NCBI GenBank assembly: GCA_963662155.1
Contig: OY759266.1
Location: 9,582,098-9,646,097, forward strand
DNA length: 64,000 bases
From: Lamellibrachia columna
Lineage: Eukaryota > Annelida > Polychaeta > Sabellida > Siboglinidae
Direction: 5' to 3'
Shown one piece after another: positions 12,201-24,100 of this stretch. A program made the translations under genes and the position numbers. The first letter of the stretch is position 1. Every line of letters starts with the position of its first letter. A model generated the notes under the pieces. That model was not told the origin of the DNA. It did no database searches and saw only the letters and a program-made list of their open reading frames with translations.

Positions 12201-15200
12201 TACTAATACACAACCAAGTTGTACCTTCTTCCACGTTAGACGAATCTCCAGTGAGGACAGGTTGTCCAGAGGCAAAGAAGTCCATGATTGCACCAAACAC
12301 GTCAGGTTTCAGGACAGTCCAGCAAACATCATCATTGCCCTAGAAATTACGACAATAGTTATATATATATTTAAACTACCGCCCATACCCACATTATCAC
12401 CCACTCCCATTTCATGGAAATTTGGGGTTAACTGCCCACCTGCTTGCATTACCGTCCACCACTATCTCAACCACACAGAATAATATCATCATCTGAATGA
12501 TAACCATGCAGAAATGCCACAAAATGGGCAGCAAATAAGTTGTCGAATATTCTTTACAATGTCTGCTCCGATGTGTGCAATTATGTCAGCATAATAGTCA
12601 GACACGGTAAGTATTGTTGCATATACAATGATCTCACATACATTTTTATTTGGCAATTTTCCATTCTTGTAGCTGAATTTAACAATATTTTGACCACAAA
12701 TAATATGTACTCTGGTAACATTAACATTAACATGCCCTATGCTATCAAGACACATCTTTCCTTATTAACTAAACACAAATTTGACGAACAACCAATGATG
12801 ATGTCTTCATCTTTACAGAAAGTTAGTCAATGGCTTTCAATATATATGTGGTGACAGCCACATATTCCAATGGGGTGCTGCTGGTGGGAACAATCTATGT
12901 AGTGACAGCCATATATTCCAATGGGCTGCTGCTGGTGGGAACAATCTATATGTAGTGTCAGCCACATAATCCAATGGGGTGCTGCTGGTGGGAACAATCT
13001 ACATGTAGTGGCAGCCACATATTCCAATGGGGTGCTGCTGGTGGGAACAATCTATATGTAGTGGCAGCCACATATTCCAATGGGCTGCTGCTGGTGTGAA
13101 CAAATTACATGTAGTGACAGCCACATATTCCAATGGGGTGCTGCTGGTGAGAACAAACTACATGTAGTGGCAGCCATATATTCCAATGGGCTGCTGCTGG
13201 TGGGAACAATCTACATGTAGTGACAGCCACATATTCCAATGGGGTGCTGCTGGTGCGAACAATCTACATGTAGTGACAGCCACATATTCCAATGGGGTGC
13301 TGCTGGTGGGAACAATCTACATGTAGTGGCAGCCACATATTCCAATGGGGTGCTGCTGGTGGGAACAATCTATATGTAGTGTCAGCCACATATTCCAATG
13401 GGGTGCTGCTGGCCACATATTCCAATGGGCTGCTGCTGGTGCGAACAAACTACATGTAGTGGCAGCCACATATTCCAATGGGGTGCTGCTGGTGCGAACA
13501 AACTACATGTAGTGACAGCCACATATTCCCATGGGGTGCTGCTGGTGGGAACAATCTACATGCAGTGTCAGCCACATATTCCAATGGGATGCTGCTGGTG
13601 GGAACAATCTACATGTAGTGACAGCCACATATTCCAATGGGGTGCTGCTGGTGGGAACAATCTACATGTAGTGGCAGCCACATATTCCAATGGGGTGCTG
13701 CTGGTGGGAACAATCTATATGTAGTGGCAGCCACATATTCCAATGGGCTGCTGCTGGTGTGAACAAATTACATGTAGTGACAGCCACATATTCCAATGGG
13801 GTGCTGCTGGTGAGAACAAACTACATGTAGTGGCAGCCATATATTCCAATGGGCTGCTGCTGGTGGGAACAATCTACATGTAGTGACAGCCACATATTCC
13901 AATGGGGTGCTGCTGGTGTGAACAATCTACATGTAGTGACAGCCACATATTCCAATGGGGTGCTGCTGGTGGGAACAATCTACATGTAGTGGCAGCCACA
14001 TATTCCAATGGGGTGCTGCTGGTGGGAACAATCTATATGTAGTGTCAGCCACATATTCCAATGGGGTGCTGCTAGCCACATATTCCAATGGGCTGCTGCT
14101 GGTGCGAACAAACTACATGTAGTGGCAGCCACATATTCCAATGGGGTGCTGCTGGTGCGAACAAACTACATGTAGTGACAGCCACATATTCCAATGGGGT
14201 GCTGCTGGTGGGAACAATCTACATGCAGTGTCAGCCACATATTCCAATGGGATGCTGCTGGTGGGAACAATCTACATGCAGTGTCAGCCACATATTCCAA
14301 TGGGGTGCTGCTGGTGGGAACAATCTACATGTAGTGACAGCCACATATTCCAATGGGATGCTGCTGGTGGGAACAATCTACATGTAGTGACAGCCACATG
14401 TTCCAATGGGTGCTGCTGGTGCGAACAAACTACATGTAGTGACAGCCACATGTTCCAATGGGATGCTGCTGGTGGGAACAATCTACATGTAGTGACAGCC
14501 ACATGTTCCAATGGGGTGCTGCTGGTGCGAACAAACTACATGTAGTGACAGCCACATGTTCCAATGGGGTGCTGCTGGTGGGAACAATCTACATGTAGTG
14601 ACAGCCACATGTTCCAATGGGGTGCTGCTGGTGGGAACAATCTACATGTAGTGACAGCCACATGTTCCAATGGGGTGCTGCTGGTGGGAACAATCTACAT
14701 GTAGTGACAGCCACATATTCCAATGGGGTGCTGCTGGTGCGAACAAACTACATGTAGTGACAGCCACATGTTCCAATGGGGTGCTGCTGGTGCGAACAAA
14801 CTACATGTAGTGACAGCCACATATTCCAATGGGGTGCTGCTATATGTAGTGGCAGACATATATTCCAATGGGATGCTGCTGGTGCAAACATTTTGACCAG
14901 GGTAAACTGGACAGAATGTACTTACTTTTCCTCAAAACAATATTGGGAAATGGCAAAATTCTGTTCTCACACACAGAATTAATGTCATATACAAAAATAC
15001 CCAGCATTATATGAGTGCTAATTTGGTTACCTTAGTAACTGTGATGAAGTCAGCACCAAAGAAGACACCTGCAACACCCTCTATTCTGAATAATGCTCTG
15101 AAAATATAAACAAATTATTACATATTTTATATATGTCACTAATAGTACATAAGTAATCATATCTGTACTGTTTCATTCAAAGTAGCTTTATTTTGCTTTC

Positions 15201-16980
15201 ATTGCAATTCGACCCATCCATACAATTTCTGTACTGCCAGATTTCCTTAAAAATTATTTGGAGTACAGTCACAAATTGATCCCAATAATTGTACAAAAAC
15301 CTGTAACATAGGTATACTGGCGCAATACATGTGGACACCAATATTAAAACTTTGGGGGGCAGTTTGGTTAAGTTAAAAACATTCTTCAATAAATTCTAAG
15401 ACTCTAAGCAACCTTTACCATGAATTCAAGAAGAAAGAACAACAAAAAGTCACAAAGTGGGGTGAAAGAAAAAGTTTTGAAGTGGCAGCAGGTGGTTTCA
15501 AACACTGGTCCTCTCAACCAAGTCTGACACCTTACCACATGACCACCGCGCCCCACTCTCTTAGAAGTAAACAGACAGGACTAACCTTGCAAGAGGAGAG
15601 GTTTTTGCTGCCTTCATGTTGGGGAAGTCAGCTGTTCCCGATTCCAAAACTGGAGTACCAGGCATGAACTTGAGGCTGTTGGGATTAGGGGTTTCCTGGG
15701 TTTGGACGAACATTGTCCTCCGTGCTGCAAATACAAATATCCAACAAGCAAACCTGTTATCTTAACAATTTTGCATGTCATAACATAATAATAAGTGGTT
15801 AGGAGTTTGGCTACACATTTAGACTGATCAGTAGCATATATGTAACTACATTATATACATAAAAAGTACATTATTATATAATGTGGTATCCATTCCTTGG
15901 GACTGTTCAAAGCGCTTTACACTTCACACTAAATGGGGATAATTAAATAATAAGTTTCAAAGTTGTTCACCGTACATGCATGTGCACCATAGTCTCAATG
16001 TAATATATATTCATTTGGTATTGATTAATTTAGTTAAATATAATCAATTACTGCATAAACTTTGGTATATTTAGAATAATAAATTTAAATTCATCCTTAT
16101 TATTTGTTATTACAATGTCTGTATACGAGCCATTATATTATAGAAACCTAATAACATGTTACATAGAAACTCTAAATATGAAGAGAATGTATACAAAACC
16201 TACATAAATACTGATGTTATTTTTAAATTGCAGTCTGAACAATAAATAGTGGCAACACATTAAAAAAAAGATCAAACAATGGCACAGAATAATGTCAACC
16301 ACAGTACTGAAGACATTCAAACATATCGGTAGTAAAACACATAATAGTAGAATATTCTTGTGATTGATTTGGTATTTCACTTTGTATGGTATTAAGAGTA
16401 TTATAAAAACAGGAAGTACAATAACTGACTAATGATGTGAACTGGCTGCAGGCCTTGTGGAGTACATGGCTGCTGCGGTGTGGAGGAGATTCTACTTAGC
16501 GTCTGATAGCAGCAAGAGGGGGCTCTCCTCAAGAAACACCCACTGTTCCTGACTGCCAATCTACAAGTAATCAGTCGCCAGTCACTCATTTCCAAGAAAT
16601 ATCATAATAATGGAATGATTGCTGGCAACTACTAATTAGACCAAAAAAAATCAGATTTAACTGGTCAAAGTGTTAAAATATTTGCTGTGTAAAAATATAC
16701 GTACATGCCTACTGAAACATTAAAATTAACATTTATAAATCAGATAGTTTGTGAACAAGAGTACTAAACAGGGACGTTTGTAAAGCCTGTACTTAGATCA
16801 TTGGATGGATTGGAAATATTGAGGTATGGGCAAGCTTTGTTCAAAGTACATTTTACATTAGTTAAACTTTAGTGAAGCGTGAGTATTTGATTAATCATTT
16901 GTTTTGATCAACTCTGTGAACCCTTGACCTGCTGTCATGACCATGTGTATGCCTTTATAAATATCTATATATATATACAT

Positions 16981-17019
<39 letters not shown>

Positions 17020-20000
17020 TTCACATTCTAATGTTGCAAATTTGTTGATATACATGTATTGTATTTTGTTGTATTTTTCTTGATGAGCATGTTTGTGCTA
17101 GCTGCCAAGCTACTTTTCATTGATTCATATTATTTTCTTTTGGTACAATTATTAAATGACCTTTACCAACAATCACTCTTTGTGTGTTCCTGTAGCAAAC
17201 AAGCTCAGGGTTCTGCCATTTAGCATCAGCAGGGTATAAATGAATATTTTTACACGTCAGAATAGTGTTTATACAATGTGAGGTAAAAATTACTGGTTTA
17301 ATTGTTGCGGTAGTGTTAGTCTGTGATCTTCAGTCCGCAACCTGGGAAACAGTCCGCAGTACGCGAAACGGTTCGTGGTCAGATGACGCTAGGTGATCAC
17401 GTGGCAAACGAGAGTCATTCCCTTTGTGTTGGAACTCTGAGCCACGCTAGACGTAGTTTGCAGAGCCATCACATTGGAAGTTTTTCTTCCCACCATCCTC
17501 CCCTGTCTACCTCCATTGTTCGCGTATTGCTTACCATGTTATTATTCTGTATTGTATGTATACATTCAACTCCCGATAGTTCCTAATTTGGTTGTGATAA
17601 ACAATCACAATTGTGCGTTAACGCTTTCCTTCATGTATAATTTTCCCATAGGGTTTTTAGAAGGTTTTAGTGCGTATAGTCTGTATTCACTTGTATACAT
17701 GTCTTGGTCAACAATATGTATTCTGTACGACAAACTTTTAACAATTGAATTTTTCTTTCATGAGAATCCCAATGGGGATTGTGGTACATAACCTTTAATT
17801 TTCAGATGCATATTTGACTGTTTAGTTGATCGTTGTATAGCATTGTTATGATGATGATATTCTATGTTTATGTGGTGGGACAAAGGACCGCCCCACCTTT
17901 GCTACTTCTACTTTTGTCATTTAATAATTGTTTCTCAATGAGCAACTTTGTATTGGCAACTAAGCGATATCTCATTTGATATACATGTATTGTATTTTAT
18001 TGTATTTTTCTTGATGAGCATGTTTGTGCTAGCTGCCAACTTTTCATTGATTCATATTATTTTCTTTTGGTACAATTATTAAATGACCTTTACCAACAAT
18101 CACTCTTTGTGTGTTCCTGTAGCAAATGAGCTCAGGGTTCTGCTATTTAGCATCAGCAGGGTATAAATATATATATATATATTCACATTCTAATGTTGCA
18201 AATTTGTTGGCAATCATTTATTTTCTGACCTAAACATGAAAACGACCAGTCTCCAAATTTCCCTTCATACATCTACTACACATATATATGGAATGTCTTG
18301 TTATAAAAAAGTATGCTTACTTTCTTTTTCTTATAACGATCAAAATTTACAAAAACAAAAAAAAATTGTGCATTATGGCGATGTTTCATGATGCATGAGC
18401 TTCACAGGAACTGTCAAAAATTAATTAATCGTAACACTAAATAATGGGTCAACTTCAATTTTGAGCTGATTTGGTTGTATTGTCTTTATATATGTTGTTG
18501 AAAGCCTCAAGTTGCATTTAATGCGTATCATGAAGCACTATTTACTAATTGTACTTTCAGTTATAGTGGCAATGCCAAACAGAGTCTCTGTGAAGTTTAT
18601 ACATCATGAAGCCTCAGTAAAAGGCAAGCACAAAAATAAATTAAAAAAATTTATGATGCGACTGTGATGTCGGAAGCGGCAGCAGTTCAGAAAACAGTGT
18701 AGATTTTCTTGCAAATCATAGTCATTAAATGGTGTAATCCAGCATGTTTTTTAAAGTAACATACGGAGATAAAACATATGGAGATGAAACAAAAACGGAG
18801 ATTTTGTGTCTGAAAAGGCATTGAATGTTTTGCACCAAGCCCATAGCAACAGGCGTGCCTAGCTACCCAAGTAAGGTTATATCTATAGATCATATAACAG
18901 CACTGCCACAAATGATGCAAAGATAAATGATACATTAAAAAAGCAAACAATCTAAGTTTCTCACATGTACTGACATTTGGTGACCTGAACCACCCCATGT
19001 CATGAGAACACTTCACCAACTGATGGCAACCACCCAAGCACCCTCTTCATGGAAGCAGTCCGGGACTCCTTCCCAGCATGTGAGGAAACAACCTGTCAAA
19101 CACACTGGATCTGATATTCACCAACGAGGAGGGCATGACCGAGATGCTGAAGTACCTGGCACCAATAGGAAAGAGCCACCACTCACTACTGAATTTCAAC
19201 TGTTGTTGCTAGACCAAATCCACCAAATCTAGGGTCAACAAATAGATAAATACCAGAGCAATGCTGGGCAATCCTTGAGGAATCCATAGGAAATACATCC
19301 AACAAACATATACCAAAATACACAGCGGGAAGTAAAGCAAGAAAAGCCAGACCACTTTGGACAAATACCAAGACCATCACTGCAGTCAAGAGAAAGTCTG
19401 AGGCATATAAGCTATAGTGTGAGACCAGAGATGAACAGCACTATACTGAATATAGAAGAGTATCAAACAGAGGTGAGAAAGGCAGTCCAAGATTTCAAGA
19501 AAAAGATAGCCAGGTAAGCGAAGGCCAACCCCAAAACTTTCTAAAAGTACGCCAGGTCACAGATGAAGGCTCATTCAGCCGTGGCCGATCTTGAGCATCC
19601 AGACGGAACTATGACTGAGACCAATGTTGATAAAGCTGAATACTGAATACCTTCTTCACAAGTGTTTTCACCATAGGAAGCCTTCAGAACATTTGAAAGA
19701 AGACTGCACAACACAGAGCTGACTGACTTCCTGATCACAGATGAGGAAGTCGAGAAGATTTTTAAGACACTAAAGACTACAAAACCATAAGGACTGTATG
19801 GGCTCCAACCTCATCTTCTGGTTGAAATGGCTGATGAGCTGGTGGAACCTTTCCAAGAATTATTCACCAAATCACTCACTGAGGGGACATTACCACAGCA
19901 CTGGAAAGAGAGAAACATCACCCCAATATTTAAGTAGGACCAGAAGCACTTACCAGGAAACTACTGCCCCATGAGTTTGATCTCAATAACTTGCAAGATG

Positions 20001-20877
20001 ATGGAGAAGTTGGTGAGAAACAAAGTGATGGAGCACATGACAAGAAATAACCTACTGTCGGGTCTTCAGCATGGCTGCTCATGCACTACATAGCTACTTG
20101 AGGTCCTTGATAAATGGACGGAAGCCACAGAGCAGGGAGAATGTGGATGCAATTTACCTCGATTTTGCCAAAGCGTTTGACACACCAGACGCTGCTAGTT
20201 AAGCTAGCAGGATGTGGGATAGGTGGCAAGGTATTGCAATGGATCGCAGCCTTCTGGGAGGGACAACGCCAATGTGTTCTCGTCAATGGTACCAAATCGT
20301 CATGGTCCCCCCATCACGGCGGCATACCGCAAGGAAACGTACTTGGGCCAATGCTGTTTGTATGCTAAATTCCAGATGTGGTGGATTCACCTGTTCACTG
20401 ATGACACCAAGATCTACCGATGAATGATTCAATGACTGCTCAATCTGACCAAGGAACTCTGCAGACAGGCCTAAATTAAAACAAGCCTAAGTCTAAGACT
20501 AAGTTAAGTAGTCGTTTTCATGGTTAGAGCAGAAAGTAAAAGATAGCCAATTCGCGCTGTAAAGATAAGACTGTCACTGCAGGGGATGAGTGTGGCGCTG
20601 ACTCGTGCTCCTTGTCTTGCCAAGTCTCAAGACCTGCAGAACCAGGCCAGAGCCGGGGCCGGGGGAAGCCCGCCAGGGACACCAGTTTAATGCGTTTTAA
20701 TCAGGTTTCTAGTTAATTTTACATATATTATTGTAGAAATATACTGGAGTAAATGCATATAAAACGTACAAAAATATAACTTTTTCTATACGAAACATAA
20801 ACGTAATATTACCTAGAACAGTTTGTTTCACGAGTAAACAACTTCGCAAAAACAGACAACTTAACCCTAGACGCCAT
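9275..20877 (-). CDS. NFU1: NFU1: mitochondrial iron-sulfur cluster scaffold
   Basis: NFU1 delivers [4Fe-4S] clusters to mitochondrial enzymes such as lipoyl synthase and complex II. Minus-strand exons in transcript order: 20813-20877, 16466-16560 (least certain), 15586-15724, 15031-15097, 12225-12339, 11079-11182, 10162-10296, 9275-9349. They total 795 nt, 264 residues, against about 254 in human. Residues 1-50 are Arg/Lys/Ser-rich without acidic clusters, a plausible mitochondrial presequence ([17 protein letters not shown]). The Nfu N-terminal domain starts near residue 57 with [16 protein letters not shown] and includes [13 protein letters not shown] and MDFFASG. The NifU-like C-terminal domain has [16 protein letters not shown] and the cluster-binding CIGC (Cys210, Cys213). 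An acidic/basic tail ends SQGD. Introns hold SINEs, two minisatellites and LINE debris. Very high confidence in identity. Confidence 0.95.
9720..10057 (-). mobile_element. tRNA-derived SINE, near full length
   Basis: On the minus strand the element begins with a tRNA-like head: an A-box-like taatggttagaacatcaga, then a B-box-like ggtttcaaatcc. A body with gtaaatgagtacctgcc follows, and a 3' end with gcgctttgaacag and tatataagaatgtac. Related copies of both orientations lie at 8073, 15465, 15862, 38796, 40846, 55545 and 58428. It sits in the last NFU1 intron (9350-10161), in the sense orientation of the gene. Confidence 0.8.
10396..10760. repeat. 62-bp minisatellite with an internal inversion, NFU1 intron
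   Basis: About six 62-bp units carry gtttacattttgtaagtata, ctggtggtgttcccccattg and acgtgtgggaatgggtc. One 27-bp piece at 10674-10700 is the exact reverse complement of 10554-10580, so the array contains an inverted junction able to form a hairpin. It lies in the intron between NFU1 exons at 10162-10296 and 11079-11182. The open frames across it are repeat artefacts. Confidence 0.85.
12853..14885. repeat. 53-bp minisatellite, about 38 copies, NFU1 intron
   Basis: A unit of about 53 bp (catgtagtgacagccacata, ttccaatggggtgctgctgg, tgggaacaatcta) is repeated with single-base variants over 2 kb. Some variants swap gggaacaatc for gcgaacaaac. Two copies are shortened at the same point, near 13411 and 14074, and the surrounding pattern repeats with a 663-bp offset, so part of the array is a higher-order duplication. 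It lies in the NFU1 intron between exons 12225-12339 and 15031-15097. Long frames on both strands here are read-through of the repeat, not genes. Confidence 0.95.
15465..15562 (-). mobile_element. SINE head fragment (tRNA-like), NFU1 intron
   Basis: The minus strand reads ggggcgcggtggtcatgtgg then gtttgaaaccacctgctgcc, a tRNA-like A/B-box head like the other SINEs. It ends about 25 bp from the NFU1 exon 15586-15724 on its donor side, so the insertion is very close to a splice site. Confidence 0.6.
15862..15930 (-). mobile_element. SINE 3' end fragment, NFU1 intron
   Basis: The plus strand shows aaaagtacattattatataa, gtggtatccattccttggga and tgttcaaagcgctttacact, matching the 3' part of the SINE at 9720-10057. 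Body and head are missing. It lies between the NFU1 exons at 15586-15724 and 16466-16560. Confidence 0.65.
16466..16560 (-). CDS. NFU1: NFU1 exon 2, predicted (presequence/linker)
   Basis: An intervening exon is needed because exon 1 ends in phase 2 while the exon at 15724 must be entered in phase 1. This 95-bp segment has a good acceptor (acttgtag), is open, and has exactly the phases needed (2 in, 1 out). It encodes an Arg/Ser/Cys-rich stretch ([20 protein letters not shown]) suited to a mitochondrial presequence. The donor is gtactc, a poor consensus, so the exact 3' border is uncertain. Confidence 0.55.
16968..17012. repeat. (TA)n microsatellite
   Basis: A nearly pure TA tract lies in NFU1 intron 1, just left of the duplicated block at 17019. 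Confidence 0.85.
17019..18210. repeat. direct repeats of about 195 bp flanking a 740-bp core
   Basis: A block of about 195 bp at 17047-17241 (starting gatatacatgtattgtattt) recurs in the same orientation at 17978-18170 with few changes. A 28-bp piece (attcacattctaatgttgca plus aatttgtt) precedes the first copy at 17019 and follows the second at 18181, giving the order A-X-Y-X-A. The 740-bp core Y (17242-17977) has no recognised protein. This could be a transposon with terminal direct repeats or a tandem duplication with rearranged ends. It lies in NFU1 intron 1. Confidence 0.75.
18960..20430 (+). pseudogene. decayed CR1/Jockey-like LINE (endonuclease to reverse transcriptase)
   Basis: Frames broken by many stops and shifts carry, in order, an endonuclease motif (GDLNHP near 18978), a segment like [14 protein letters not shown], a linker ending in [11 protein letters not shown], and then reverse-transcriptase motifs: [14 protein letters not shown] near 20150, [14 protein letters not shown] near 20320 and a degenerate TDDTKIYR active-site segment near 20400. 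This is the normal order for CR1/Jockey-type LINE ORF2. The copy is inactive and lies antisense in NFU1 intron 1, ending about 400 bp before NFU1 exon 1. Confidence 0.8.
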
Positions 20878-21134
20878 TTTGACAGGAGGTGATGGAAATC
20901 ACATGACCAATGTGGCTAACGAAAGGGAGCATTAAATAATTTTTCTGCTATATAATGTCGTAAAATTAATATTACGCATTAATTATAGTGACTATTCATA
21001 CACATATGATCATGGCATGGTGCTTACGTAACTATAAATACATGGCCATCAGTTCAGAGTCATTTTGAAATTACCCAAAGTTTTGGAAAGGGGATTTGTT
21101 TTGGAATTCACCGGTAGGTGTTGCGGTTTATACG
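20878..21134. promoter_or_regulatory. putative bidirectional promoter between NFU1 and NUP85
   Basis: The 257 bp between the NFU1 start codon (minus strand) and the predicted NUP85 start (plus strand) is the only space available for both promoters. It contains TCACATGACC (an E-box/M-box) fused to CCAAT around 20898-20911, and a TATA-like ctataaatac near 21034. The shared-promoter role is inferred from geometry and motifs only. Confidence 0.5.
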
Positions 21135-21170
21135 ATGATGGCGGAGCGGGAAAATGATCCGTATGACGTG
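21135..21170 (+). CDS. NUP85: NUP85 exon 1, predicted start
   Basis: Tandem ATG codons at 21135 and 21138 open [12 protein letters not shown], followed by GTGTGT as donor at 21171, or GTGGTG at 21168; both give phase 0, matching the exon at 24556. That exon has no in-frame ATG before a stop, so an upstream start is needed. The distance of about 260 bp from NFU1 and the short acidic N-terminus fit, but no homologous residues support it directly. Confidence 0.5.
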
Positions 21171-24100
21171 GTGTGTACTCGATAAATGGTGTTAAACCAA
21201 AGTGTTTCATTTATTTAATAATTTTGATTTTATTATTAAGGTCATTGGTACCACTACAACTGTTCTTAACTTTATTGACAGTGAATAACTATACTAGCAT
21301 TTAACTTACCACATTATCGCTCAGTAAACCGGCAACCCTACCCACCACGGCACGGGCAACTTAATCAGCTTGAGCCCCTGTAACTATCTGTATATATATA
21401 TAAGAGGGTATGCAACTAGGAATGACCCCACTCACCTTTCAACGTCCGTATTTGGGCGTTGCGATGCGTAATCTGAATACTACGACTATAGTATAGTCTA
21501 TACACAAATGTACCAATGAATAAACATATATGGGTTTCTTATGATTCAGTTGCCTGTGCTACCCATGGCCACACCCACAGATACATCTTACAAGTCAAAA
21601 TGGCGACAACCAAAACTGATCCAAAATGGCGACAAACCTTATTCAGAATGGCGACAGCCATTATGATTATGGTATTGCTATCTTTTGGATCTGTCACCAT
21701 TTTGAATCTGTCACCGTTCCTACACTTTAGCTTAACTGAACATAGTCATACTCGTAGTCATGGTGACAACATCCTTGGAACACTGCCTCAAAATGAAAAT
21801 GCTGATACGTCCATTCTCCAAGCAGAAGTAGAAGAGGCAATCTGAATGCTGAAGACACAAAAATCCCCCGGCATCGTTGTTGTCAACATACCAGCTGAAC
21901 TTATCAAACATGGTGGGGAGGCAATGATAGACGCATTTATGATCATATGCCAAAAGATATGGGAAACCAAGACTTGGCCAGAACAGACGAAATCGCTCAT
22001 AATAACGATACCAAAGAAAGGGAACTCGGCCATCCCAGCAAAAATTGCTAAGAATCATACTTGACCGATTCAAAGAAGAACTGCTATCAGAAGAACAAGT
22101 AGGTTTCTGGCCGAAAAGAAGCACAACCGAACAAATCTTCAACATTTTAATCGAGAAATTTTTCCAACTTCAAAAAGGCATTTGATTGTGTGTGGCACAA
22201 AGGACTCTGGCGAGTAATGTGACGCTATAACATTGACGAAGGACTATTGACACTACTTGAATTGCTATATGGACCATCAACGAGTGCAGTGCTACACGAA
22301 GGAGAAATTGGACAGTCGTTTCGAACATCGGTCGGACTATGCCAGGGATGCCTTTTGTTGCCAGTGCTATTCAACTTATACGTTAAAAATATCATGCAAG
22401 AACTTCTACACAACTTCAGTGGTACGATATTGATAAACAGTAGAGAGAGCAGCAACCTCCGATTCGCAGATGACATTGACCTAATCACTGGAACAGAGGA
22501 GGAGCTACAAGAACTTACAACAACACTGGAAAGGAGAGTGTGTGCTAATTGAAATAAGTGCAGAAAAGAGCAAGATCATGGTCAACAGCAGAATAGCGCC
22601 AAGAACTACTATATTAATGAATTGAGAATGCCTCGAAGAAGTAACATCATTCAAGTACTTTGGGTCGATCATCTCCTCTGAAGGTGACTCCACAGAGGAA
22701 ATACACACACGGATAAACCTGGCAAAATCAGCGATACCATATGGAGCAACATCAAAACGGCAGCAAAGATACGACTACTCTTGGGTGCCAAATAATAGTA
22801 TAGGTTGGCAAATCGGTCAAATTTAATAGTATAATGCCGAATAATAGTATGGGGTGCAAATTGTTCAAAACAAATAATAGTATAGTGCAAAAAAGGTACT
22901 AGTATATTTGTTTTTTTTTTTAGTGCCAAAGATATCTTTCACGATTTTTACTTGACGTAAAGCCAAGGCGTCCCTAGAAACTGGATCGCTGTGTATTTCT
23001 GTTTTTTTTCCGCTGAATATGCATACACTTCGTGCGTATTCGCGTCACCGCAGATATAATAACTGTGTGTTTATTTCTACGAAAAACTGAATTTTCCGTT
23101 TTTAAATGGACATTAATGTTTTTATGCAATAACCAACACAAGTCCGATGTAGTAGAGATTGAAAAGGGCCAAATAAATGACGTTTTATTGCAAAGTGGAC
23201 TGCTTATCACGCAGCCACTTTGGGAAGCACATTAACAGGAATGTGAGCTCCTCAAAGCAAACCAGACAGGAACTGAACACATGTACAGCCCCGTGCGGCA
23301 AGTTTCTCAGAGCCCGAATTGAATACGCAAGCCCGGTTTGAGGCACTGTGTATGACGGTTGGTTTACGCAGTGATAATGGCATTTTAACTAATAATATAC
23401 CATGTCGAGTTCCCGAGAGCTAAGGATTCTGACTGATTCATCTAATCATGGAAATCTAACAGTCTAACGCTCCGAGATCAAAATCTAGGATCCTCAGAAG
23501 CATGGGATGCTGCTAGATTCACGACTGTCGTTTAAAAGAGTGAACGACATCAGAGGGAGCCACGTGCAGCTACAGTTGGGAGCAAGTGATTTTAGCGCTA
23601 GCAGTAAACCGCTCTGTGGATGATTGATTAGGGAGTGAGATTGCTGTCCTAAAAATGATACCCTCCATAATTTGCCACGATTATCAGAGAATATAGGCTG
23701 ACACAAATGTTTAAATTTAATTATAGTATAGTGCCAAATAAGGTGCATATAGGGTGGCATTTTTCATCAAATAAATACACATATAGGGATGCTTATTCAG
23801 CACTCAAGAGTATGAAAGTTGGTTGTGTTAGTGCTGACATATGGGTGTAAAAGCTGGATCATAAAAGCTGAGTCCAAAAGAAGAATAAGCGCATTTGAGA
23901 TTAGATTTTTCAGAAGTATCCTGAAAATTTCTTAAAGAGACAACATATAAAATTTATTAGTAATGCAAGCCATCACCGAAGCCGCATGACCACAAGAACT
24001 GCTTTTGGCCACAGTAAAACGCTGAAAACTCCAATGGTTCAGCCATACAGCCAGACACAACACACTTGCCAAAAAATGCTATAAGGCACGGTCAAAGGTG

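Noticed and set aside
12827..14982. Several overlapping open frames of 66-134 codons on both strands
   Set aside because: They are translations of the 53-bp minisatellite and repeat the same residues; none has homology outside the array.
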